Assembly: GCA_963277665.1 (NCBI GenBank)
Contig: CAUJRU010000139.1
Span: forward strand, 124,001 to 188,000
Direction: 5' to 3'
DNA length: 64,000 bases
Source of the DNA: Viscum album
Lineage: Eukaryota > Streptophyta > Magnoliopsida > Santalales > Viscaceae
Shown: one piece after another, positions 14,330-26,160 of the stretch
Layout of the letters: every line of letters starts with the position of its first letter
How positions within the stretch are numbered: position 1 is the stretch's first letter
The notes under the pieces: model-generated
Told to the model about the DNA's origin: nothing
Database searches by the model: none
What the model saw: the letters and a program-made list of their open reading frames with translations, nothing else
Position numbers and translations under genes: made by a program

Positions 14330-14745
14330 ATTTATGGAGACGGTAGGTCATACGTATGCATGAAAGTTGTTTCCATTTTCAATGGATGGAATAGAATAAA
14401 TTTAAATAATAAATCACCATTAAATATAAGTTATTATATCATATATATCAAATAAACTTGTTAAATCAATCCTTATTTCCAACCAATGTAAACTAAAATA
14501 AAAAAATAATCACATTGCTTCATGGAGGTGGTGATCCACACGTACACACGATCGACATTATCATTTTCCAATAGTTTGGAAGGTAATAAGGTAGATATAA
14601 TATTATAATTACATAATTATAATTATTAAATAATTATAATATATACATATTAAACCTATCGTATTACTCATTCATAAAATATGGTGATGATAAATTAATT
14701 GTATCGCTATGTGGAGACGGTAAGCCTACACACAAGTGATACTTT
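14330..14745 (-). repeat. Triple LTR core array (E1 5' LTR)
   Basis: Cores at about 14330-14375, 14517-14570 and 14700-14745. The middle one, on the minus strand, contains CGATCGTGTGTACGTGTGG then CACCTCCATGAAG. It aligns with 7400-7450 in the other LTR and with the E3 and E4 arrays. Confidence 0.75.
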
Positions 14746-15077
14746 CACATCCCATTTAATATAAAGATGGTGAAAAGGGTAGTTTAAAAACAATAATAAC
14801 ATTAAAGTATATTTATGATAATAAATTTATTATTTTATAAAAAATATAATAGATTTATATAGGGTAAATTAATAATTAAAAAGAAAGTGATCGGTTAAGG
14901 CGATTACCTTATATTTGAAATAACTCCTTTTGTTATTATTTGTAAGATCTTTAGGGTTGGTCATTTGGGAATACCAGAACCTATATAATGTGAATAATGA
15001 AGTTTAAAATGGATTTTTTAGGTTTAAGTAGAGTTATATGTCTCATGTTTTTGTGGATAAGAGAAATGAGGGGTGAT

Positions 15078-15088
15078 GTTATATAATT
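15078..15088 (-). promoter_or_regulatory. E1 5' LTR TATA box
   Basis: AATTATATAAC on the minus strand. It is preceded by the family promoter block AATTCCAAGAGT (near 15105-15116), which is also found before the TATA boxes of E3 and E4. Transcription would run left through the three-core array, the nearest core being about 350 bp away. Confidence 0.55.
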
Positions 15089-16993
15089 GTGTGGAGGGGA
15101 ACTCTTGGAATTTATTAAAACATTGAATTAATATAAATTAATTTTGATGTCCACATGGATAAAAATTGATAATATTTGAATAAAATTTGATAATGATTTG
15201 AAATGAACTCATAAAATAAAATTTTTACAAGTTTGGATTACTTTTTTACCCTTATTATTTTAACCCTTCATTAACCTTTTTGACAATAACCATAATATTA
15301 CAGTTTTATACCCTTTAGGGGTTAATAATGTTACTATAAAATGAAAAAAGACCCATACATGGGACATGGGTGATTTTTACAAACATAAAACATTAATTTT
15401 ACTGAATATATTTTTTTTTGTATAATTTATATCATTTTATGAAATATTATTTATTATAAAATATTATTAATACCATTTTAAACACTATTCATTTATTTTG
15501 AGATCAAATACATCAAAAAAATGGGGCAATTAGAATTTAATTCTAAAAAACCTACCTAGTATGTCGTATAGATCTAAAAAATAATGGTAAACATTAACTA
15601 ATTCAAATTATATCACTTTTAGGTATTTTAAAATCATTGAATTTAATTTTCATTTATTTGATTAAATACTATATTCATGTTGAAAAAAGAATTTATGGTC
15701 ATTATATAATTTATTAAAATTTGAAATAAATTTTTATCATGAAAATTATTTAATTAATATAAAAAAGACACCTATATTCATTCATAACAGGATTGTTACT
15801 CTATGTTGACACATAAGTGATATTTAAAACAAAGAGACTCACATTTTATAACATTCTTTGACTTATTATATAGGCCACTCTCATGGAAAAGTATCCATTA
15901 ATGAACACAATTTCAAGACTAAGGTGATAAGGTCCAAATTTCCTTCATCAAATAATAATTAGGATATTGCCTTATCACTTATTTTAACCTAGATTAACAT
16001 ATTTTTCCATTTACTGAGGTGATAAATTTTACTAAAGTTACTATTCATATTGACCAAAAATTAAAATGTACTATTTAAAAAATTGAACCCCCGAATTCAA
16101 AATATTGATTCAATTTTATATAAATCAATTCCAATATGTGGAATCAATTATTTTTAAAATAGGTGGAAAAAATGAGAGGAAAATGCATTTTAGAAAAATA
16201 TATTTTTCAGCATAAAACCATATTTAATCTTATCCCATTCCTTGAAATATATAATTGAATATTAAAAAATATTATTTATTATATAATATATACATTTCAT
16301 TAAAATCATTCACCAATTTTGATCTATTTAATTTTTTAATATGAAAAAACCTTGTGCACCTAAAAGCAATTTTTTCAGAAAAATTTATTTTCACATATAA
16401 AAATTATTTCATACAAAATTAATTCATAAAATTTATTTAGAGGAACTTAATTAGATTATTTAATATATAATATAACTAATTTTAATTTTAAAATAATTTA
16501 AAACAAAATGGAACTTTGTACATACAATTTTCAATAAAATAATCATTTTTATACTATTCACTATAAAATTAATCTTGTTAGAAAATTACCAAAAATTCAT
16601 CCTAAGATAATTTTAATATTATAATTTCAAAAATTATTTTAAGTTTATATGTTCTATAAATTAAACATAAAATTTTACTAAAAAATAAGCATAAATCATT
16701 TTATAAATAAAACATACTTTTGAAGAATAAAACAACCTTTATAAAAATTGAGTGATTATTTACTAAGAATTTAAAAATAGATTGATATTGAGTAGAATAT
16801 ATTTATATATATCCTAAATTAGTTAATATTACTCATACCCACAAATTTAATATCTAGGTTATAACTGTCACAAATAATAGTATTTTAACAGTATATCATG
16901 ATTTGTTTATACTCGGCGTTGCATGCAGTGCAAGGAATCAATGAAATTAATTTATTTAAATAGAAATATTTTATAAAATCTCAAGGTGTTATA

Positions 16994-17622
16994 ATAATTA
17001 CCTCAACAATCATTACATGATAACCCAAAGAAAATATGTAGGTATTCCTAGATATTCATAAACTTTCTAAGTAAATAACCTTCAACCAAGATAACAAATC
17101 ATACAGTATATACATGATATAGATAAAGAGTATAGGGTTATGATAATAATTTCCCCAATAAATAAAAGTATGAAATATTAGTCAACACCATCCAATAGAA
17201 TAAATGAAAAATTTGATATTCATAAATAAATGTTATGCATATTCTCTATGGATGGATAGGAAAGAAAAAGGCAGTGATGGATCATATATTCATAAGAAAA
17301 AATGTTACATAATCCATTAATAGAAATAATATGGATGGTGGTATTTGGACAATATCATTGATTGAGAATACTATATTAAATAGGATAATGACTTAGATGA
17401 AAATGATTTTGGGATTTTTAGTCAAATCACTATGTAAATAAAAAACATTCTTGATATTTTGAATTAATTTTTGATGAAATTTTGTGTAACACTAGTAGAA
17501 AGATAATTTCTTATAGAAAACATGAAAATATATAAGTAAATTTTGAAAAAAATGGAAAATGTGGCCCAAATATATGTTCACATGAAAGAACAACATAAAA
17601 ATAGTATTTCTATATCATTTTA
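16994..17622 (-). mobile_element. H 3' LTR, copy A, fragment 2
   Basis: Continues fragment 1 after the E1 insertion; starts with the right-hand ATAAT. It is colinear with about 41820-42450 in copy B, and from about 17440 with copy C (57004 onward). It ends in ATCATTTTA (17614-17622), the left copy of the 9-bp duplication that flanks the next insertion. Confidence 0.7.
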
Positions 17623-17697
17623 GATGACTGAAACTTCATTTTTTTCAAATATGTAACTCTATGGGTTAGTGAGAACCAAACAATCAAGGAGAACCAT

Positions 17698-17743
17698 ATG
17701 TGGGTGGGATTTGGAACCACTTCCAAATCCATACCCACCCAAA
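17698..17743. repeat. Inverted repeat (hairpin) in the unclassified insert
   Basis: GGGTGGGATTTGGAA and TTCCAAATCC...ACCCACCC flank a four-base loop; near-perfect stem with a small bulge. Located in the left arm of the insert, about 75 bp from its edge. Confidence 0.7.
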
Positions 17744-18274
17744 AGAGAAACCAAACAACAACTAAATCCTCCCAAAACACATCAACAAGTAGAACCAACA
17801 AAATAGCACTCTAAATATAGAATCCCACCTTTTTATCACATAAAATTTCATTAAATTATAAAAATAGAGGATCTTTAAGGTTTAGTGTCTTGGAAACCAG
17901 GAACTTAACACATGAAAACAACATAAAACATTCTTCTTAACACTTGAAAGGATTCTTCATTGATCATCCTATGTTCATTATGACATCTCATAACCTGGGA
18001 GCATACATCAAAGGAAAGGGTGAGAAAAAGGACTAGTAAGGGAAAAAAGGGAAACATTTTACATGAGAACTTGAGATACATCAATAAAGTCATGAAAAGA
18101 ACTTTAAGGCATGAGAAAAAAATCATGAGGAATATCATAATAAAAATAACGTATTTCATTACTTGAAGATGTGGCTACAACATTTAACATAGACAATCAT
18201 GAACATATCACCAAGGTCCATCCCCAATGTTTTAATTGTAAATTACCAAGTTAAACCCCAAGGTATCGTTAAAA

Positions 18275-18406
18275 TTGTAATCTCTAGTGGTTACATCATT
18301 ACCCAATGCAATGGGGTGCTATCAGGGCACACCCTTAAATTTGTAATCTCTAGTGGTTACATCATTACCCAATGCGGTGGGGCGCTATCAGGGTGCACCC
18401 TTAAAT
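18275..18406 (-). repeat. Two tandem 66-bp units in E2 3' LTR
   Basis: Units 18275-18340 and 18341-18406 share TAATCTCTAGTGGTTACATC and the CGCTATCAGGGYGCACCCTTAAAT tail. The same pair is at 23014-23145 in the 5' LTR. Located in the transcribed R/U5 part. Confidence 0.85.
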
Positions 18407-18699
18407 TTTTCTTTATGATCATGTGAGCCACATATATCATCATCAAAAATTTCATAAATAACCCATATATCATAAAAGAAATGGGTTTCCTTTAATAATC
18501 ATAACGTTTTAAAAACTGCTTTAAAGACATGATCTTTATGTCACTTTAAACCCACGGAAAGGAAAGCAGTTTCATGTATGTAAATCCCAGAATTTAAAAT
18601 AGAACATTTTGTTATATATGTGAATAAACTTTTAGAATAAATAGCTTTGAGTATTCACTTAATAAAATAAAATAATTTTAGAAAAATAGAGAGACATTT

Positions 18700-19240
18700 T
18701 GAGACGAAAATTCGGCAGCATAACGGCTATGTTGTAGGGTTTTAGAAAACATTGAAACGAGAGGGGACATGGGTCACCCACTCATAAATGATCCATAAAA
18801 CAGTAGGGGGACATAATATAATGGGTATAGGAACATGGTAATGAAATTTTAATGATATAACATATGAAATGAAGAACATGAAAGGAAGACAAAAATAAGA
18901 TTTCTCTTATGAAAATTCGACAGCATAACAGCATCACTTAAACTTCAAAAACAATGAATTGACGAGATAAAATAGGGTCTCTCATCATATGAGAATAAAA
19001 TATCAGTATGATAGATATAGAGATCATACCCCAACATAATATAAATGAACTTGAAAAACTTGACATGAAAATAGAACTTGAAAATGAGAAGGGTGAAAGA
19101 ATCCCTTAAAAATTCGGCAGCCTAACGGTGCCACTTAAACATTATTAAAATGAATTGATGAGAGAAAGAGGGGGTATCCCATCATATGAAAATTACATAG
19201 ACAGTAGGATGGATATAAAATAACATCCTACAACATTAGA
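18700..19240 (-). repeat. Three ~200-bp degenerate tandem units in E2 3' LTR
   Basis: Each unit contains AATTCGGCAGCNTAACGG (at 18709, 18914 and 19111; the middle one has CGACAGCATAACAG), followed by an ATGAATTGAYGAGA-like block and a CAGTAKGATRGATATA block. Spacing 205 and 197 bp. Distances from the TATA box are about 340, 540 and 745 bp. The same three are at 23449, 23654 and 23851 in the 5' LTR. Confidence 0.8.
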
Positions 19241-19450
19241 ACATGTAGCATAAAAGAAATGACATAAAAGAGATTACTTGAAAAGAAAAAGAGAGGTCAG
19301 ATCCCTTACCTTAAAACGTAACTCTTAAAACTCGATGGCTGGGACCTTGAGGGGCTTGAGGGAACCTTGGCATGACTTCTTGGGAGGTAATGTGACCAGA
19401 GCTTTGTTGGGGTAGATTTGGGAGTGAAAACTAAAGGAGGAAAGGGTGGG

Positions 19451-19460
19451 TATTTATAGG
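19451..19460 (-). promoter_or_regulatory. E2 3' LTR TATA box
   Basis: CCTATAAATA on the minus strand, identical in the 5' LTR (24189-24198). Upstream lie three CCATGG palindromes (19521, 19533, 19546), 60-100 bp away. Confidence 0.7.
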
Positions 19461-21669
19461 GAAAGTGAGGGAACAAGGCATTAATGGCCAAGGGACACCT
19501 TGTTGGTGGTATTGGAAAAACCATGGGCTTACCCATGGTATTTGCCCATGGTATTGGCCACTTGGGACACCTCATACCTTATTATACTATTAATATGTCG
19601 ACCATATTGATTACATAATTAATACATCATTTAATGATGCCATTAAACACCTGTAACTTAAAAACTGTATGTTCACTAATCATAGAAAATTCAACTTTCT
19701 CAGAAAAATCCCAAAATTTCACCTTAACCAAATATCAATGCTTTGATTTCAAAAATGAACTCCATTTTATAAAAATAATTTTCTAAATTTTTTTAATTTA
19801 ATTTTTAAATAAATACACTATTCACTGAAAATTCATTTTTTTTCAGAAAAATCTCCAAAAATTACCTTAACATAATATCGGTTCTCTAAGGTCAAAAATG
19901 AAATCCATTTTATTAAAATAATTTTCTAAATATTTTTAATTTAATTTTTAATTAAAAATTCTATTCACCTGAAAAACTAATACTTGACTAATAAATTCTA
20001 AAATAGTTATTTACCTATTTTATTGAATCACATTACTTAATCAGGGTGCCTAGATTATATTAATACTTTCTTTAAGTGAGATTACTAATCCATTTGGTCA
20101 CATTATTAATCCTAAGCATAAAATCACTATTCATAATTTACTATTCATCAAAAATTAAGTTGATCTTATTAAATTATAAATTTCGTACTGAACATAATTG
20201 TAGAAGACCATTTTTTGAAAATCATTACACATAATTAATTATTTAAGGTTTACATAAATATTTTAAATATACTTTTTTCAAAATTCATCAAAAATATGCA
20301 TACTATATTTATCCAGACATTTGAAAATTTACAAAGTACATCATAAAAAGAAATCACAATTTTTATTTAAATCAAGGGATCACAAAAGGCAGTGACGGTC
20401 TCCTTACATAGCCCCTTATAACCCCAGCATAAAACCTAAGTGTAAGGTGTGCTAAGGAGAAAGAATCTGAGGGCGGATCAGTAAACATTTCACGAGTAGT
20501 AATTTCTATCAGTTTGAACTTCTCGCGAAGGCAATTTCATTCTAGTTTCACACGATGAAGTTCGGCTTGGGTTTGGTCTAGAGCAAAGCCCAGTGGTGCT
20601 GCCTCCTTCCCATATTCCGTTAGATGGGCTTCGATTGGCCCGAGACTACTAGATGAGGCCATCAAATCTTCTTTCTATATTAATTATCCAAGATCACTTG
20701 TATTTAGAGACAAAAAATCGAAATGTTTAGTTTCTAGCGGTCATATTGACCAAAGGTCATATAACAGTCGAAACCCAACGGTCTCATTTTAATTATACTC
20801 ATGCTATCAAATGAGATAGTTTTGTTGAGTATAAAAAAATAACACACAAAATTAGGAAACAAGATTTATTCAAAATTTCGGGTCATTACAATTTTCCCCC
20901 CTTAAGAAATTGTGTCCTCGCAATTTTTAAAATTGGGTTTGGAAATGTCATTGAAATTCCCACATCGGAAAAAGAGTCAGTAACACTATTACTTAAAAAG
21001 AAATAAAATTAAGTACAAAGTTCACCCGAGTTAACCCATACTAGGATTCCATGTAGGAAAACATAGACATTGAGGAGAAAAAAAGGTCACGTTCTGAGGG
21101 AGAGTGATAGAAAACCTGATTAGGAGAAAGTTAACAACAAGAAAATCACAAAATTATGATTGGTTAAACGGTATTTGATTTCCTAGTAGGAAACATTAAC
21201 ATACAACGTTTTTGTTTTACGTTCCTTTTCATAGTTTTGAGGAATTCATTTACTAAATAGAATAAAAACATAAGGAAATATACCTACCTTTATGTAGAGT
21301 TTCATCCTTTAATAAGTTTCTACCAAAACTAATCTTTTCTCCAAACGATGAGCATTCAAAAATAATTGGTCTCATCAAAGCACAATAATAATATTCTAGA
21401 GAATCACATAATCAACCAAAGATTAACTATCTATTTCTTCTATCTTTAAACATTATCCCAAAAACAAAAAGGGTTAGATAAAACAACTATTCCAAAATAA
21501 AGAACTCCAGAGGAAGGGAAACTGCTCTAAATCTTCAAAGTTCCATGGTACTACCCAAAGTTAATCATAGACCATTCCATATTTAATTGTCCTTAAAATT
21601 CCACAAAATAAACCGAACTAATATTGAAACCCAAATACAAGAACGATTTGATAACATAGTCTTCCAAAA

Positions 21670-22026
21670 TAAACATCAGCGTTCATCTCCAAACAACATC
21701 AACCACTCCTAACATCTTATAACAAAAGTATCTAACCTAATAATATTATCCCCAAGATAGGTTAATCGTTTCCATAAGTAACCTAAATTACTATATGTCC
21801 ACCTTAAATTCATCGATTCTTCAAAATATATTTCATCCTTTACTCCTCAAATAAAATACCGTAGTAATCTATTTACCTCGATCATATTGGGTCCCCAAAA
21901 TAGTGAACATCTTCCAAAATAATAATCATCTTTTAATCCTCTAATCATCACTGCCATATTAATACGGAAATCGTCACATTTCCTATCACATTGGTTGTTT
22001 GTACATGTTCTTCCATTTCCCACCAT
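21670..22026 (-). pseudogene. gag: Residual gag of E2
   Basis: ATG at 22026-22024 (minus). Residues 1-20 include Cys8, Cys13 and Cys17 and the run CDRKCDDF, aligning without gaps to E1 and E4. The frame continues open for about 50 codons. At 21714, 312 nt from the ATG, TGTTATAAGATG aligns to the first zinc-knuckle codons of E4, but the frame is shifted and later Cys/His are lost. Capsid core absent. N-terminal gag of a chromovirus would act in particle assembly; this copy cannot encode a working protein. Confidence 0.5.
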
Positions 22027-22540
22027 TAACTAAGAAAAGAAAGTATAATTAGGGGCTTAAATACTTAGCCAATAATCATGAAAAGGAACTTAAAGCATAT
22101 AAGGATAACTTGTAGAAGAAAAGTATACCCTAACTTGTGATCCCCTAGGTTCCGATCTAGGTAATGAATGATCATATATTCTTATGTGAATATTTATTTT
22201 ATTTTATCTTGGTCCCTTTAATAATGGTTCATACTAAGCTTATGAATTTACCAAAGCATATCCCCCGGGAGTGTCGTAACCAAGAGTGCAGTAAGGCCCA
22301 TTGTCATGTACCAGTTCCCATTCGAGTCTAGTTCAAAGCTGTGTTTTTGGGTTTTACCCCTATGTACATCTGTTTTAGAGCCACCTCTATCTGCTCGTAT
22401 CCAGACAGGGATGTATTTTCTTGGTAAACCACTTACTCAATACTCACCAAAATACCAGGAATATTTCCTACATTTAAACTTTTCTATAGGGTTCTTCCTA
22501 AAGTTTTCATATCCTAATTTCCACAAATAACTAAATCCTC

Positions 22541-22553
22541 CTTTGATATCAAC
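22541..22553 (-). other. E2 primer-binding site
   Basis: Minus strand GTTGATATCAAAG, next to the 5' LTR; one G to A change from the E1 site. Initiator Met-tRNA type. Confidence 0.75.
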
Positions 22554-25500
22554 TATAGCATACAGAATTTTTATCACATAAACTTTCATTACATAATACA
22601 AAACCGAGGATCTTTAAGGTTTGGTGTCTTGGAAACCAGGAACATAATACATGAAAACAACATAAAACATTCTTCTTAACACTTGAAAGGATTCTTCATT
22701 GTTCATCCTAAGTTCATTACGACATCGCATAACCTAGGAGCATACATCAAAGGTAAGGGTGAGAAAAAGGCCCAGTAAGGGAAACAAGGGAAATATTTTA
22801 CATGAGAATTTGAGATACATCAATAAAGTCATGAAAATAACTTTAAGGCATGATAATGAAATCATTAGACATATCATAATAAAAAAAACATATTTCATAA
22901 CTTGAAGATGTGGCTACAAAATTTAACAAATAAAATCATGAACATATCACCAAGGTCCATCCCCAAGGTGTAATTTGAAAATTACCAAGGTAAAATTCAT
23001 GGTATAGTTAAAATTGTAATCTCTAGTGGTTACATCATTACCCAATGCAATAGGGCGCTATCAGGGCGCACCCTTAAATTTTTAATCTCTAGTGGTTACA
23101 TCATTACCCAATGAAATGGGGCACTATCAGGGCACACCCCTAAATTTGTCTTCACAATCATGTGTTCCACATATATCATCATCAAAAATTTCATAAATAA
23201 CCCATATATCATAATAGAAATGGGTTTCCTTTCATAATCATAACATTTTAAAACTACTTTAAAGACATGATCTTTATGTCACTTTAAACCCACGGAAAGG
23301 AAAGCGGTTTCATGTATGTAGATCCCAGAATTTAAAAAAGAACATTTTGGTATATATGTGAATACCACTATAGAAGAAATATCTTTGAGTATTCACATAA
23401 TAAAATAAAAGAATTTGAGAAAAAGAGAGAGACATTTTGAGATGGAAATTCGGCAGCATAACGACTATGTTGAAGGGTTTTAGAAAACATTGAAAAGAGA
23501 GGGGACATTGGTCACCCACTCATAAATGATCCATAAAACAGTAGGGGGATAGAATATAATGGATATAATAACATGGTAATGAAATTTGAAAAATATACCA
23601 TATGAAATGAAGAACATGAAAGGAAGACAAAAATAAGATTTCTCTTAAGAAAATTCGGTAGCCTAACGGCGTCACTTAAACTTCAAAAAAAATGAATTGA
23701 CGAGATAAAATAGGGTCTCTAATCATATGAAAATAATAGATCAGTATGATAGATATAGAGATTATACCCCAACATAATAAAAAGGAACTTGAAAGACTTG
23801 ACAAGAAAATAGAACTTGAAAATGAGAAGGGTGAAAGAATCCCTTAAAAATTTGGCAGCCTAACGGCGCCACTTAACCATTCTTAAAATGAATTGATGAG
23901 AGAATGAGGGGGTATATCATCATATGAACATGAAATGAACAGTAGGATTAATATAAAATAACTTCCTCCAAAATAAGAACATGGATCATAAAAGAAATGA
24001 CATAAAAAAGATTACTTGAAAAGAAAGAGAGAGGTCAGATCCCTCACCTGAAAACGTAACTCTTAAAACTCAAAAGTTGGGACCTTGAGGGGCTTTAGGG
24101 AAACTTGGGATGACTTCTTGGGTGGTAATGAGACCAGAGCTTCGTTTTGGGAGAGTTGGGAGTGGAAATTAAAGGAGGAAAGGGTGGGTATTTATAGGGA
24201 AAGTGAGGGGACAAGGCATCAATGGCCAAGGGACACCTCATTGGTGGTATTGGAAAAACCATGGGCTTTCCCATGGTATTGGACACATGGGACACCTAAT
24301 ACCTTATCTTACTATTCATAAGTCGACCATATTGATTACATACTTAATAAATCATTTAATGATGTCATTAAACACCCGTAACTTAAAAACTATATTTTCA
24401 CTAATCATAGAAAATTCAACTTTCTCAGAAAAATCCCAAATTTCACCTTAACAAAATATCAATGCTATGATTTCAAAAATGAAATCCATTTTATAAAAAT
24501 AATTTTCTAAATATTTTTAATTTAATTTTTAAATAAATAAACTATTCACCTAAAATTCATTTTTTTTCAGAAAAATCCCCAAAATTTACCTTTACATAAT
24601 ATCGATGCTCTATGTTCAAAAATGAAATCCATTTTATAAAAATAATTTTCTAAATAATTTTAATTTAATTTTTAATTAAAAAACACTATTCACCTGAGAA
24701 AACTAATACTTGACTAATAAATTCTAAAACAGTTATTTACCTATTTTATTGAATCACATTACTTAAACACGGTGCCTAGATTATATTAATAATTTCTTTA
24801 ATTGAGATTACTAATCCATTTGGTCACATTACTAATCCTAAGCAGAAAATCACTATTCATAATTTACTATTCATCGAAAATTAAGTTGATCTTATTAGAT
24901 TCTAAATTTCATACTGAACATAATTGTAGAAGACCATTTTTTTTTAAAATCATTACACATCATTAATTATTTAAGGTTTATATAAATATTTTAAAATATA
25001 CTTTTTTCAAAACTCATCAAAAATATGCATACTATATTTATCCGAAAATTTGAAAATTCACAAAATTAATCATAAGAAGAAATCACAATTTTTATTTAAA
25101 TCAAGGTATTAAAAAAGAAAGTTATGTTCTCCTTACATAGCCCCTTATAACAACAGCATAGGACCTAAGTGTATGGTGTGCTAAGGGGAGAGAATCTAAG
25201 GGCGGCTCGACCAAAATTGCACGAGTAGTAATTTCTATCAGTTTGAACTTCTCGTGAAGTCGATTCCGATCTAGCTTCACACGATGAAGTTTGGATTGGG
25301 TTTGGTCCAGAGCAAAGCCCAGTGGTGATACCTTCTTCCCAAGTTCTGTTAGATGTGATTCTATTGGCCCGATACTACTAGATGACACCATCGATACTAT
25401 TTTCTATATTAATTAACCAAGATCACTTGTATTTAGAGACAAAAAATCGAAACGTTTAGTTTCCAGCGGTCATATTGACCAACGATCATATAACAGTCAA

Positions 25501-25619
25501 AACCCAACGGTCTCTTTTTAATTATACTAATGTTATCAAATGAAATAGTTTTGCTAAGTATAAAAAAATAACACACAAAATTAGGAAACAATATTTATTC
25601 AAAATTTCGGGTCGTTACA
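22554..25619 (-). repeat. E2 5' LTR
   Basis: 3,066 bp, colinear with the 3' LTR throughout. Outer end complement of GGGTCGTTACA (25609-25619), less decayed than the 3' LTR end. Contains 66-bp pair 23014-23145, three ~200-bp units (23449, 23654, 23851), TATA 24189-24198 and two CCATGG sites (24259, 24271; the third is lost). Confidence 0.9.
24189..24198 (-). promoter_or_regulatory. E2 5' LTR TATA box
   Basis: CCTATAAATA on the minus strand. This is the copy that would have driven the element transcript. The spacing to the downstream triple units is the same as in the 3' LTR. Confidence 0.7.
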
Positions 25620-25793
25620 CTAAAAGTTCAAGAATAACGATAACCACCTGCACAATCCAAAGAATCATCGAATCCAACGAACCCAACCAATTTGGGGTCA
25701 TGCGTGATGGAGCATGATGCAATGGCAGAGGGAACCGAAGAAATGTTGAACCATCCAGGTGCAAAACTCCACGAAATCTTCCATAGAAACAAA

Positions 25794-26160
25794 ATGGTCC
25801 CAGGATAGATGGTCGGTGTTCGTGCAAGCACCTGGGTGCATCCCACACCGTGGTTGCCCACGTATACCCTAGGCAATGATCCTGCCAACAGAAGAGCCAA
25901 CCCAATGTCGAAGCGAAAGAGAACAAACACACCAGATCTGAAGAGGGGGTAGCAGAACCCCTCGACATAGTAGTATCTACAATCTGGTCCAAAGATGAAC
26001 CGTTGTCGTCTATGAAAGCGCCTACGGGCATCTCGCAACGTGGCTTCCCATGTAAACCCTAGGTGATGACCCTCCACATCAGAAGAACCGATCCAATGTC
26101 GAAGCAGAAGAACAAAGACATCAGATCTGAACAGATCTGGAAAGAGGGGGACCTGCAGCA
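25794..26160. repeat. 190-bp imperfect tandem duplication in the unclassified insert
   Basis: Unit 1 about 25794-25983, unit 2 about 25984-26160. Matching landmarks are offset by 190 bp: GCATCCCACACCGTGG/GCATCTCGCAACGTGG, CCCTAGGCAATGATCC/CCCTAGGTGATGACCC, CCAATGTCGAAGC and CAGATCTGAA. Long minus ORFs here (25628-26245, 205 codons; 25615-26031) overlap in different frames and show the duplication, but match no family I recognise. Confidence 0.75.

Larger units (their letters stand above)
5143..16993 (-). mobile_element. E1: non-autonomous chromovirus-type LTR retrotransposon
   Basis: Complete minus-strand element of 11.85 kb: 3' LTR 5143-9867, internal region 9868-12225, 5' LTR 12226-16993. 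Flanked by a 5-bp duplication ATAAT (5138-5142 and 16994-16998). Read on the minus strand, the LTRs begin TGTTATAAC-like/TGTAACACC and end CTATA. PBS and polypurine tract are in the right places. The internal region is only 2.36 kb, half the length of one LTR, and lacks pol, so the element could not move by itself. The two LTRs look roughly 80% alike by eye, which implies an old insertion. Confidence 0.85.
12226..16993 (-). repeat. E1 5' LTR
   Basis: 4,768 bp. The outer end (complement of 16985-16993) is a decayed TGTAACACC; the inner end abuts the PBS. Contains a plausible TATA box (15078-15088), the triple core array downstream of it, and an AT microsatellite at about 14058-14082. The 112-codon minus-strand ORF at 13674-14012 falls inside this LTR and has no counterpart frame in the 3' LTR, so it is treated as chance. 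Confidence 0.8.
17816..20890 (-). repeat. E2 3' LTR
   Basis: 3,075 bp; terminus complement of GGTCATTACA at 20881-20890. Order in transcription direction: CCATGG cluster (19521-19551), TATA (19451-19460), three ~200-bp units (19113, 18916, 18711), two 66-bp units (18406-18275), LTR end. The 89-codon minus ORF at 19306-19575 spans the TATA box itself and is not a gene. Confidence 0.9.
20891..22553 (-). other. E2 internal region
   Basis: Begins (3' side) with a polypurine tract complementary to 20891-20903 (TTAAGGGGGGAAAAT-like). The segment to about 21200 is homologous to the 3' internal end of E4 (36230-36506): both carry TTTTCTATCACTCTCC, ATGTTTTCCTA and ATGGAATCCTA in order. The 5' leader (22130-22540) matches H leader 40760-41095, for example AAGCATATCCCCCGGGAGTG against AAGAATATCCCTTGGGAGTT. 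No pol sequence. Confidence 0.75.
17816..25619 (-). mobile_element. E2: non-autonomous chromovirus-type LTR retrotransposon
   Basis: Complete 7.8-kb element: 3' LTR 17816-20890, internal 20891-22553, 5' LTR 22554-25619. Perfect 5-bp duplication CTAAA (17811-17815 and 25620-25624). LTRs begin TGTAACGACCCGAAATTT on the minus strand, and the inner end abuts a PBS. LTR pairs look above 90% identical by eye, so this is the youngest of the AT-rich insertions, consistent with being nested inside another insert. The internal region (1.66 kb) has no pol. It depended on proteins from another element. Confidence 0.9.

Noticed and set aside
19306..24295. Two similar minus-strand ORFs (19306-19575 and 24095-24295) that look like a conserved protein
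   Set aside because: They are the same position in the two E2 LTRs and cross the TATA box; similarity is due to LTR identity, not coding.
24085..24451. Plus-strand ORFs of 78 and 82 codons
   Set aside because: Antisense to the E2 5' LTR promoter region; no start context or domain.
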